Below are positions 18,461 to 27,400 of a stretch of 64,000 nucleotides of DNA, in pieces. This DNA comes from Pseudoalteromonas amylolytica (GTDB lineage Bacteria; Pseudomonadota; Gammaproteobacteria; Enterobacterales; Alteromonadaceae): assembly GCF_001854605.1 (NCBI RefSeq), contig NZ_MKJU01000022.1, positions 310,001-374,000 on the forward strand. Direction: 5' to 3'. The first letter of the stretch is position 1; each line of letters begins with the position of its first letter. The translations under genes and the position numbers were made by a program. The notes below the pieces were generated by a model that made no database searches, had not been told where the DNA came from, and saw nothing but the letters and a program-made list of their open reading frames with translations.

Positions 18461-19628
18461 GATTGATTACCTTCGTTAACTTAATGGGGTTGATATGTTT
18501 GCCATTTTGTAATACTTCATAATGTAAGTGAGTACTAGTGCTGCGTCCAGTACTTCCCATCAAAGCAATTACTTCAGATTTACTGATCTGTTGTCCTTTT
18601 TTTACTTTGATAGTGTGTAAATGGCCAAAACGAGACACCAATCCATGTTCATGCTGTATTTCAATAAACTTACCATAGCCGCCATTTTTTCCGGCTCGTA
18701 ACACGACACCAGCAGCTGGGGCCACAATCTCAGTTTTGTGCCAGCCTGCTAAATCAACCCCTTTATGGTAAGCGCGCTTACCAGTGATAGGGTCTTTACG
18801 AAAGCCAAACTGACTGGAGATATAGTAGTTATCTTTAGCCACAGGCATTGAGTCCGGTAACGTGTTCAACACTTGTTCAAGGTTATTTAACACCACTAGG
18901 TTATCAATCGTGCTGAGGTATTCTTCTGGGAGTTGCTCTAGTTCGAGCTGGTGATATGGGCCACCTTGTGCAAGCGCTGAACTTTCATGTTGAGGGGCAA
19001 TACCCACTTCAGCCAGGCCTGATGCTAACTTGGTCACGCGGGTCTGAATATTTTGCGATAGAGCTGAAAGTAAGTCTTGCTGATTTACAACGAGCAGTTG
19101 TGCTTGAGTATTAAAATCTTCCTCTGGCGGTTCCTCTTGCTGTTCACCGACACTCACTTCACTTTGCTCAGCGCTGCTCTCGGGGAGTGAAGCGTCAGAG
19201 CTGATGCTATTTTCCGCATTGGTATCATCATTACGAATATTAGTGTCGACAGTATCGACCTCATCGCTGGCTTCATGTAAAGAGCTAGGTAAAGCATCGA
19301 CCAAGCTTTGTAGCATAAGCTGCTTTTCTGAGAGCTCATTAAGCGTTTGCTGCTGTTGTGCAAGTTGCGCTTGCATTTGCTGCTTCTCGTTTAGAAACCG
19401 CTGTTGGTCTGCTTCTGTTTGTGCTTGCAAATAAGAAATGGTGCTTTGCTGACGTTTAACTGACTTTGCATTTATCACAGACCAAGCGATAGCGCCTATC
19501 ACAAGTGCAATTAGCAACGGTTGTAGCCAGCTAGCCAAGGTAAGCATATAAATCTCGCCATTTTGGCGTATTAGGATCTGCTTTGAGCGGAATAACGTCT
19601 TATAAATGCGACTGATTAATTTCAACAT
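18450..19628 (-). CDS. M23 (LytM) peptidase with membrane anchor and coiled coil
   Basis: A peptidoglycan endopeptidase of 392 aa from ATG 19628. A membrane helix (about 33-52, PLLIALVIGAIAWS) is followed by a Gln-rich coiled coil (about 55-110), an acidic Ser/Glu-rich linker, and a C-terminal M23 domain with HKGVDLAG and HLHYEV, which supply the zinc-binding His, Asp and His; the catalytic His is in FGHLH. The domain appears intact, so an active enzyme is likely. The frame extends to 19721 but that part lies over the fahA terminator, so the shorter start is used. Coupled to the bactofilin gene. Confidence 0.88.
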   Translation of the reverse strand: MLKLISRIYKTLFRSKQILIRQNGEIYMLTLASWLQPLLIALVIGAIAWSVINAKSVKRQQSTISYLQAQTEADQQRFLNEKQQMQAQLAQQQQTLNELSEKQLMLQSLVDALPSSLHEASDEVDTVDTNIRNDDTNAENSISSDASLPESSAEQSEVSVGEQQEEPPEEDFNTQAQLLVVNQQDLLSALSQNIQTRVTKLASGLAEVGIAPQHESSALAQGGPYHQLELEQLPEEYLSTIDNLVVLNNLEQVLNTLPDSMPVAKDNYYISSQFGFRKDPITGKRAYHKGVDLAGWHKTEIVAPAAGVVLRAGKNGGYGKFIEIQHEHGLVSRFGHLHTIKVKKGQQISKSEVIALMGSTGRSTSTHLHYEVLQNGKHINPIKLTKVINRVQ

Positions 19629-19696
19629 AGATAAAAAATATTTTAGACAACGCTTAACCATAACAAGATTGAAGCAAAAATCCAGCAAATTTATAT

Positions 19697-19725
19697 AATA
19701 AAAAGGTGCACTTACGCACACCTTT
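19697..19725 (-). terminator. Intrinsic terminator of fahA
   Basis: A stem AAAGGTG with CACCTTT (19702-19708 and 19719-19725) with a 10-base loop is followed on the minus strand by a T-rich run. It is 27 bp past the fahA stop. Confidence 0.78.
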
Positions 19726-19751
19726 GATTTTTATCTGCTTTTAATTTGGGA

Positions 19752-21065
19752 TTATTTAGCAGGAAGAACAGTGCCTTCAACAGAGCCAAAGCCTATGCGA
19801 TTGAAGCCATCAGCTTCACACCAACCACGCATAATGACCTTGTCACCATCTTCTAGGAATTTACGCTCTTCGCCGTTTGTTAAAGTGATACTTTCTTTAC
19901 CACCACGAGAGAGCTCTAGTAATGAACCCGCTTCTTCATGCTCTGGGCCTGATTGTGTACCAGAACCTAACATATCACCTGGTAAGAAGTTACAGCCGTT
20001 TACGGTGTGGTGAGTTACCATTTGTGCAACGGTCCAATAGCTGTGTTTGAAGCTAGACTCAGAAAGCTTTGCAGCAGGTTGCTTTGCTTCACGCATTTTG
20101 GCTGTTTCAAGCAACACATCCATTTGAATGTCGAAAGCACCTGCTTCACGGTTGTGTGTTGACTCAAGGTAAGCCATAGGTTGCGGGTCTTGCTCATCAC
20201 GGTGCCATTGTGTACGGTAAGGCGCAAGTGCCTCAGTTGTAACAATCCAAGGAGATACGGTTGAAGCGAAGTTTTTCGCAAGGAATGGACCTAGAGGTTG
20301 ATATTCCCAAGCTTGCAAATCACGTGCTGACCAGTCGTTGAATAAACAGAAACCAAATACGTGGTTTTCTGCATTTTCAATCGCGATTTGTTCACCCAGT
20401 TCATTACCTTTACCAAGATAAATACCAAGCTCTAACTCATAGTCTAGACGCTTACATGGACCGAATGAAGGTGCATCGGCATCTGGCGCTTTAGTTTGGC
20501 CTTTAGGACGATGGAACGCTTGTCCAGATACATCGATAGATGATGAGCGACCATGGTAGCCAATTGGCACCCACTTATAGTTAGGTAGCAAAGGATTATC
20601 CGGACGGAACAATTTACCAACCGCTGTTGCGTGGTAGATTGATGTGTAGAAGTCAGTGTAGTCGCCAATATGACATGGCATTGAATACTCAACATCAGCT
20701 TGTGATACTAGCGCATTTTCCAGTGCTGCTTGATGTTCAGAGCCTTCACGTAGCGCTCTAGACAATGCTAGACGTAGCGCTGACCAGTAATTTTGGCCAA
20801 GGCCCATAAATTCATTTAATGCCTGTGCGTTGGCGGCTTCAACAGCTACCTGTGCATCACCTGAAAAAATGCTAGCTTGTGCAACTACCGCAAGGTCTAG
20901 AACTTGATCACCAATGGCAACACCACCGCGAAATTCTTCGTTAGTGCCTTTACGACGAAATACCGCAAACGGTAAATTTTGAATTGGGAAATCAGTACCT
21001 GCTTGGTTTGCACTCACAACCCAACTTTTCAGATTAATATCATGGGTTTCGTTAATAAAAGACAT
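19752..21065 (-). CDS. fahA: Fumarylacetoacetase
   Basis: FahA splits fumarylacetoacetate into fumarate and acetoacetate, the last step of tyrosine catabolism. The 437-aa protein carries DYTDFYTSIYHATAVG with the catalytic histidine, then LPNYKWVPIGYHGRSSSI, the C-terminal metal-binding residues in LDYELELGIYLGKGNELG, and FNDWSARDLQAWEYQPLGPF. The ATG follows AAGGAAAGG. It is downstream of hppD, separated by about 100 bp that hold a terminator, so both independent and read-through transcription are possible. Confidence 0.95.
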   Translation of the reverse strand: MSFINETHDINLKSWVVSANQAGTDFPIQNLPFAVFRRKGTNEEFRGGVAIGDQVLDLAVVAQASIFSGDAQVAVEAANAQALNEFMGLGQNYWSALRLALSRALREGSEHQAALENALVSQADVEYSMPCHIGDYTDFYTSIYHATAVGKLFRPDNPLLPNYKWVPIGYHGRSSSIDVSGQAFHRPKGQTKAPDADAPSFGPCKRLDYELELGIYLGKGNELGEQIAIENAENHVFGFCLFNDWSARDLQAWEYQPLGPFLAKNFASTVSPWIVTTEALAPYRTQWHRDEQDPQPMAYLESTHNREAGAFDIQMDVLLETAKMREAKQPAAKLSESSFKHSYWTVAQMVTHHTVNGCNFLPGDMLGSGTQSGPEHEEAGSLLELSRGGKESITLTNGEERKFLEDGDKVIMRGWCEADGFNRIGFGSVEGTVLPAK

Positions 21066-21115
21066 TGCCTTTCCTTTTTATTTTTGGTTAACGCTATTTT
21101 GCCTTAACTAAAATG

Positions 21116-21141
21116 GAAAAAGCAGCTTTAAAAAGCTGCTT
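21116..21141 (-). terminator. Intrinsic terminator of hppD
   Basis: A perfect 10-bp stem (21120-21129 with 21132-21141) with a 2-base loop is followed by TTTTT on the minus strand. It lies between hppD and fahA. Confidence 0.88.
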
Positions 21142-21165
21142 GTGAAAATAATAACTCTAAATAGC

Positions 21166-22212
21166 TTAGATCACGCCGCGACGTTCTTGATCTCGCTCGA
21201 TAGATTCAAATAGTGCTTGGAAGTTACCTTCACCGAAGCCGCCATCGTCAACACGTTGGATCATCTCAATGAAGATAGGGCCAAATAGGTTTTTAGAGAA
21301 AATCTGTAGTAGGTAACAGTTCTCGCTTTGGCTATCTACCAAGATCTGGTGCTGTCTAATTTTTTCGCGGTCTTCTTTAACCCAAGGTACGCGATCAAAG
21401 ATAGTTTCATAATACTCGGGGATGATATCCAGTGTTGCAATGGTAGACTGATCAAGTTGGTCAAGAGATGACACCAAGTCATTTGTTAAGAATGCTAAGT
21501 GTTGTACACCAGGACCATTGTACTCATCCAAATACTCATCGATCTGGTTGTTGTTATCATCTTTACCTTCGTTGATTGGAATCGAGAAGGTGCCACAAGG
21601 TGACTTAAGGGCATAAGATAGTAGTGCTGTTTTTTGACCTTTGATGTCAAAGTAACGTACTTCTTCAAAGCCAAATACGTCTTTGTAGAAGTTAGCCCAA
21701 GTTTCCATTGTGCCCTTGTAAACATTGTTGGTTAAGTGGTCAATGCGCAAGAAGCCTTTGTCTTTAACAATGTTTTGCTCTTCAAGATCAACAAAGTCAT
21801 TCTCGTAGATTGAACCTTTATCACCAAACACGTCGATGAAGTAAATAAGGCTGTCACCGATGCCGTAAATTGCAGGGTAAGGCAAATCTTTGTTCGCAGA
21901 CTCTGTCGCTGGCTTTGCACCACGCTCAACAGCAACATCAAATGCTTTTTTAGCGTCTTCTACACGCCAGCCCATAGAACAAATAGCTGGGCCATGGCTT
22001 TTAGCAAATGCTGCTGAGAAACCTTCGCGCTCGTTATTTAGTAAAAAGTGAATGTCGTTTTGGTTGTAATAAACGATGTCTTTATCTTTAAACTTTTTAA
22101 GTTTTGAGAAACCAAAATCGGTGAACACTTTATCCATGTAGTCCGCATCTGGTGTTGCGTACTCAGTAAATTCGATACCCACTAAACCTAGTGGATTTTT
22201 TACTTCACTCAT
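21166..22212 (-). CDS. hppD: 4-Hydroxyphenylpyruvate dioxygenase
   Basis: HPPD turns 4-hydroxyphenylpyruvate into homogentisate with non-haem iron, in the tyrosine degradation pathway; its product can also form pyomelanin. The two vicinal-oxygen-chelate halves are visible. Iron ligands are the histidines in RIDHLTNNV and GVQHLAF and the glutamate in FIEMIQR. The C-terminus has the family run QIFSKNLFGPIFIEMIQR. Start ATG 22212 (348 aa) is chosen because GGGAG lies 7 nt upstream; the frame extends to TTG 22236 and another ATG at 22218. Likely controlled by the TyrR encoded at 41327-42883. Confidence 0.95.
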   Translation of the reverse strand: MSEVKNPLGLVGIEFTEYATPDADYMDKVFTDFGFSKLKKFKDKDIVYYNQNDIHFLLNNEREGFSAAFAKSHGPAICSMGWRVEDAKKAFDVAVERGAKPATESANKDLPYPAIYGIGDSLIYFIDVFGDKGSIYENDFVDLEEQNIVKDKGFLRIDHLTNNVYKGTMETWANFYKDVFGFEEVRYFDIKGQKTALLSYALKSPCGTFSIPINEGKDDNNNQIDEYLDEYNGPGVQHLAFLTNDLVSSLDQLDQSTIATLDIIPEYYETIFDRVPWVKEDREKIRQHQILVDSQSENCYLLQIFSKNLFGPIFIEMIQRVDDGGFGEGNFQALFESIERDQERRGVI

Positions 22213-22334
22213 TGTCATACTCCCGCAATTAAGCAAATTGGGTTGCTTGTTAGATTATGTTCTTCAGTAGGTGGATGATTAATCAAAAATGGATAAAGAG
22301 GAAGATCAGGCCTCTATTTAGCTGACAGCCGATT

Positions 22335-22352
22335 TGTAAATTAAGTTGCACA
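22335..22352. promoter_or_regulatory. Candidate TyrR box, hppD-proximal
   Basis: The site reads TGTAAA-N6-TGCACA, 10 of 12 matches to the E. coli TyrR consensus TGTAAA-N6-TTTACA, and keeps the essential G and C at positions 2 and 17. It lies about 125 bp upstream of the hppD ATG. Confidence 0.45.
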
Positions 22353-22570
22353 AACCTTAATGCATTATGGGGATGTGCTGACACTTAGGTGAGAACTCAA
22401 AGGTTTTACTCTGAAACGGTGATTAAAGTGTTTTGAAATTCTTCAAAGAAGATTTCTGAAAATCCCTAAACTAATAATTATAAAGTGTTTTTTTGTTTGT
22501 TGTTCAAGCAAGCGTTTCCAGCCCTTTATCTTCAGTATGGCATTAGAAAGCAGCAGAACAATACATAGAC

Positions 22571-22588
22571 TGTAAGCTTTTCTATACA
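22571..22588. promoter_or_regulatory. Candidate TyrR box, hppD-distal
   Basis: The site reads TGTAAG-N6-TATACA, 10 of 12 consensus matches with the essential G and C kept. It is about 360 bp upstream of hppD, so it would act only at a distance or with the proximal site through DNA looping. Confidence 0.35.
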
Positions 22589-22612
22589 CCAATGTGATTT
22601 ATGCGTCTTGGA

Positions 22613-22648
22613 TACAAAAAAACCGCGTGCTTTTAACACGCGGTTTTT
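22613..22648 (-). terminator. Intrinsic terminator of the peptide transporter gene
   Basis: A 12-bp stem (22618-22629 with 22637-22648, core ACCGCGTG) is followed by a run of T on the minus strand, 20 bp after the transporter stop codon. A-rich flanks make it partly bidirectional. Confidence 0.9.
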
Positions 22649-22667
22649 CATCGTTTACTCTGGATAA

Positions 22668-24101
22668 CTACTGTTTAACAGCAGCAACTTCCAGTTCTTC
22701 TGCAAGAATATGCTCTTGGGTGTGAGGCTCATGTTGTCCTTCAGCACCATGCATCCAATCTACTAGGCGATCACTGAGTAAGTACATGGCAGCTGCTGAA
22801 AGTAGTGCAGTTGCGCCTAAACCGATAAAGATACTCATTGCGTTGTTCACTGCTTCATGGCCTTCACCAATGAATGAACCAACAAGGCCTGCGATCTTGT
22901 TTGCAATCGCTGTACATAGGAACCAAATACCCATTAGTAATGAAGCAAGGCGCAGTGGTGCAAGTTTACTCACCATTGACAGGCCAATTGGTGACAAGCA
23001 TAGCTCACCTAGAGTATGGAATAGATAAAATAGTACAAGCCACATCATGCTAATTTGCATGGTGCCTTCTCCTGAACCTTCAGTAACCAATGCAAGCATC
23101 ATCGTTAAGAAGCCAAGTGCTAAGAACACTAAAGCGATGGCAAACTTAATTGGAGAGTTTGGCTCGCGCTTATCTAGCTTTAGCCATATCATCGCAACCA
23201 GCGGTGCAAAGATAATGATGAAAAGAGAGTTTAGAGATTGAAACCAAGAAGCAGGCACTTCAAAACCCATTAGCATACGGTCAGTGTAGTCGTTGGCGAA
23301 GATATTCATTAGACCACCAGCTTGCTCGAAGCCCATCCAGAAGATGATACTGAATACACTCATTGTGAAAATAACCTTGATGCGGTCTTTTTCAACTTTA
23401 GTTAGCGGCTCTTTTTTACCTGTACTTGATTGGGCAGCTGATAGCTTAGCCGCAGGCACCACACCGATGTCGCCAAGATATTTTTTACTTAACACTAATT
23501 GCATTATCACTGAGATAACCATACCAATACCGGCTGCAATAAAGCCCGCTTGCCAGTTAATCAATGCTGCTACACCACCTGCTGCAAGTGGGCCAAGTGC
23601 ACCACCTAAGTTGATACCCATATAGAAGATAGTAAATGCGCCATCACGACGTTTGTCGCCTTCTTTGTACAAGTCACCTACCATGGTAGAGATGTTAGGC
23701 TTGAATAAACCATTACCCAAACACAGTAATGTTAGGCCTAGATAGAAAACATTTTCTTCCATGCCAGCTACAACCGCATGAGGTACACCCATAATGAAGT
23801 GACCAGCAGCCATTAAAATACCACCAATAATAATAGCTTTACGCTGACCTAAGACGTTATCCGCTAACCAACCACCGAATAGTGGAGTCAGATAAACCGC
23901 CATAGTGAAGGTACCGTAAAGGCTCAGCGCGTCAGCATTAGACCAGCCAAATCCGCCGTCTTGGGTCATAGCTACAAGGTATAATACTAAGATGGCGCGC
24001 ATCCCATAGTAGCCGAAGCGTTCCCACATCTCTGTGCCGAACAACAGGAACAAGCCTTTAGGATGGCCTAGAAACTCTCCTGAATTAGGTAATGAACTCA
24101 T
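22668..24101 (-). CDS. POT/PTR-family proton-coupled peptide transporter
   Basis: An inner-membrane symporter of 477 aa with about 12-14 helices. It carries the POT signature GTEMWERFGYYGMRAILVLY near residue 25 (ExxERFxYYG proton site) and GNGLFKPNISTMVGDLY, the second PTR signature. It imports di- and tripeptides using the proton gradient. The ATG follows AGGAAG. It is upstream of hppD on the same strand but is closed by a strong terminator, so it is probably an independent unit. Relation to DtpT/DtpA cannot be settled by eye. Confidence 0.92.
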   Translation of the reverse strand: MSSLPNSGEFLGHPKGLFLLFGTEMWERFGYYGMRAILVLYLVAMTQDGGFGWSNADALSLYGTFTMAVYLTPLFGGWLADNVLGQRKAIIIGGILMAAGHFIMGVPHAVVAGMEENVFYLGLTLLCLGNGLFKPNISTMVGDLYKEGDKRRDGAFTIFYMGINLGGALGPLAAGGVAALINWQAGFIAAGIGMVISVIMQLVLSKKYLGDIGVVPAAKLSAAQSSTGKKEPLTKVEKDRIKVIFTMSVFSIIFWMGFEQAGGLMNIFANDYTDRMLMGFEVPASWFQSLNSLFIIIFAPLVAMIWLKLDKREPNSPIKFAIALVFLALGFLTMMLALVTEGSGEGTMQISMMWLVLFYLFHTLGELCLSPIGLSMVSKLAPLRLASLLMGIWFLCTAIANKIAGLVGSFIGEGHEAVNNAMSIFIGLGATALLSAAAMYLLSDRLVDWMHGAEGQHEPHTQEHILAEELEVAAVKQ

Positions 24102-24470
24102 ATGTGCTTCCTAATTAAATCAAATGTGTTGTGAGGCCTTATAATAATCATTACGTGCAAATAGTTATGTAATTTGAACGGGTGGCCAATTAAGTAAATA
24201 TGCATGATTCAGCGCCTGCTCAGCGATTATCTATGCACTTAAAGCGCGTCAGTATACCCACATGAAATGGAATGGGGAAGTGGTTAAAGCTCAACGGAAA
24301 GTAATTATGTTGCAAAAAGGTTTATAGATATATTTTATAAAGTATGCAAACAAGGAGGTATGTTAGACCTTATGACAGCTAAAATTCCTGTGGATTTGGC
24401 ACGGGCGCTGAAGAGCAAGGCACCGTTTTATGATGCTAACTTCATTGCGTGCTAGGCACTAAATTATTTG
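24102..24470. other. Intergenic region holding one small open frame
   Basis: The 369-bp gap between the peptide transporter gene and the CapB-like gene is AT-rich to about 24340. The right-hand third contains a 31-codon plus-strand frame (24360-24455), listed separately. No clear terminator of the large operon is seen past its stop codon at 24471. Confidence 0.4.
24360..24455 (+). CDS. Possible 31-aa small protein or gene remnant
   Basis: An ATG directly follows a perfect AAGGAGGT, too close for that ATG; a second ATG in frame is 14 nt from it. The frame reads MLDLMTAKIPVDLARALKSK and ends DANFIAC. The composition is protein-like (KIPVDLARALKS). It may be a small gene or the 5' remnant of a longer one. 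It converges on the CapB-like gene with a 15-bp gap. Coding is unproven. Confidence 0.3.
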   Translation: MLDLMTAKIPVDLARALKSKAPFYDANFIAC

Positions 24471-27400
24471 TTATTTAAGCTTTTTTCGCGCCATAAGCCA
24501 GCCTGGCTTTTGGCTTTGGCTAAGGTGAGTCAGCTCCATGGTAGCCCGTGCTAGCGTGATGCGTGTTGTGGCAATGTCTTTATATATCTGTTGCGCTTGT
24601 TTTTTGCGTTGTACAGCGGCGCCAGCTTCTAAAAAAGACTCAATAAGTTGGAAAAAAAATTGCTTAACGGGTGATGTTGATTGAGCTGGTGAATCCGATG
24701 ACGGGGCTTCGTGGGTATGAGATTTTACTTTCGTAAGCAAACTTTGTAGTTCCGCTTGGCTTAGTTCACTTTGCGCTTGTGGTGCCTTTAATAGGTGGGT
24801 GATAGTTTGTTCTAGCGTAGCTGTTTCGAGGGTATTAAAACTCACTTGATGACTGAGCTCACTCAGATACTTTTTAAAGTCATTGGCATTGCATGTTTCT
24901 TGACGGAGATTATCACAGCGTTGCTTGGTTTTTTGCCATTGCTGCCAGCTTTGCACATAGCGCAGCCCTATGCCTTTAATATTTTGCATCCCAACAATGA
25001 GCTGATGTTGATTGTTACTGCCAAGTTGGGCGATTGTTTGGGTTAAATTATCACTGCTAATTTGTGCATCTTCAATCAATATCAGTTTAGCATTTAGAAG
25101 AGCAAGGCACATCTCTACGGTTTCATGCTGCAGCGGTGTATCTAATGTAAGCAACGATTGAGCTGTTTGCCACTGTTGAAAGCGCTCGATAAAAAGCCGC
25201 CTATGTCTTTCACATAGGCAAGTTCGCTGCTTGAGTGCTTTTTCAAGTGTTTGTTGTGATTCTAGATCTTGATGAGTCAATTCATCCTCTGGGCAGGATA
25301 GGTTGAACCGCGCAAGCATGTCATGATCAGTATGAATAAGTTTTAGCTGTTCTAAAAACTGTGTAATGGTCTGCATATCATTGTTGTTAACAGCTTTTTC
25401 GATACGTTCAGACACCGCGGCTCGTAAATATGTGGCGAACCCGCCAATATTAGTGCCCACAACAACGATGTAGTCAAAGCAAATATCTTCCGCCATGATG
25501 TGGGCAAACACCTTGGAGCGGGCCACTCTATCATCACGGTTATTGATAAGCGCTATGGTCTGAATATGCCTTTGTTGACTCACTTTTTGTAGTTCAAGTC
25601 GCTGCCAGTTTTCCAGAGTTGCTAATCGTTCGTTAGCAGACATTCCGTTCACAAAGGATTGTGTTAGGTCTCCTACCTTCGCTGGAGAGAAATGCTGTAA
25701 CACACCTATATCAGGCACAATATGTTCTGCGGTAGTTTTGAAGACAAAGTCTTTATCGATACCTATATATTGTGCCATTTTGCAAACCAGTGCGATATTG
25801 TCAGGGTGTTCATCGTACGGGTAAAGCGCTCTGATCTCTGGTGTTATTTGAAAACCTTCTCCCCAATGTACTTGAATTAATGTGGAGCTTTTATCTTTGG
25901 CGGCGCTTTCTAAAATTGGGGCCATGGTTTGCTCACAGGTAAAAATTTGCGTGTTTTCGCCTACAAAAGCCGACATTTCGCGCGCCACATCAATCCCCGT
26001 TGGGCCCAGAATATCTTCGTGATCGGGGTACGCGTTGGTGATAGTGATAAAGTTATCTTTCATCCAGCGACGTAAAATCCTCACATACCGTGGCGTTAAG
26101 CCCATACATTCCCATAGGAACACATCAGCATGGACAGATTTGGCAAATTCAAGTACATCACTTTGTTCCCAAATGGTCGCCTTGTTGAAAGGTCGAAATA
26201 TGGGGATTTCATATTGCTCGCCTGTGATTTTGCTGTATATCATCATCGCTTCACAGCCTGTTGTTTTGGTGATGCAGCGCAGTGCCAATGCACTGAACAA
26301 GGCGGCTTTCAATCGCTCAGTACCAGATTTACCTCGCGTGCCCCAGCCGCCGATACTGACAGCAATAGCATTGCGGTTACGAATAATTTTACGACTCACA
26401 TACAGATGTCGGCCCCAAAAATAGGCGCTAAAAGTCACTACAAAGAATACCAATTGTGGCAGTGTGTTTTGATATACAGAATAGGCGTACTCTTTAAAAC
26501 TAGACCAAATTGCTATCAAACTGGGGGCGACACTTAATTTTGAATATAGTTGTTTAATGCCTTCTTCAACAGGAAACTGGCAGTTGAGTACATCTCCATA
26601 CGCTAAAAATCGACATTTGATCCCCAGCTTTTTAAGCGCATCCAAATAAAGCAATTGCTCTTGCTCATTACCTTTACGCAATACATCAATTTTTTGAAAA
26701 TGTATAGAGATGTAGCTGTAGGCATACAGTCTGCGCCACAGCGTCGAGGGCTTGGTTACTTCTAGGATCCCGTCTGGCGTGTAACTAAAAACAGGCGTCG
26801 CTAGATTATCTTGGCTCAATATTGAGAGTATATAATCGAGCAGCGGTAAATGTGCTCGGGCACTGTGCTCGGCCACATGATATAAAGGTTCGCCAGGAAC
26901 GTTAGTGTCGCTTATCTGCGCGATACTACAGCTTGGAACATGCAGCTGAGCACTGGGCTTTTTGGCTTTAGTATGACTGAACCCTTGACGTTTGTCGGAA
27001 CTGGAGTGACGTAGCTCATGCAATACTCGCCAAAATCTTCGAGCGATTTTGTAGCCGCTTGTGATGTGCCAGCGCCTGCGCTTGATTTTACCGTTAAAGC
27101 CCAGCTGCCGCTGAGCTAAAAAACTCAATACTCTGCCAAGTGTGTGTGGCTCGTTGTCACAGGGTAAAATAATGTCGCCAGTTTCGTTAATCTGGTCGCT
27201 TATATTGGCAACCAAAGACTGATTATAGAAACTGACGAGTTGCTCTCTTGCTCGTGTGATATGACGTTTTACGGCGATGGGCTGCTGCTGCGATAAAGCC
27301 ATATTCAAAGTCTCTATGTAGCGCTTAAATATGGCATCAGGGTCACTGCTATCAAGTTGCATATTGAGCATCAGCCGTGCGCTTTGCTCTATTGCAATGC

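Larger units (their letters stand above)
22213..22612. other. hppD upstream region
   Basis: A 400-bp gap with no gene. It holds two TyrR-box-like sequences (separate entries) and AT-rich stretches suited to a promoter reading leftward into hppD. A terminator for the peptide transporter ends it. Confidence 0.6.
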
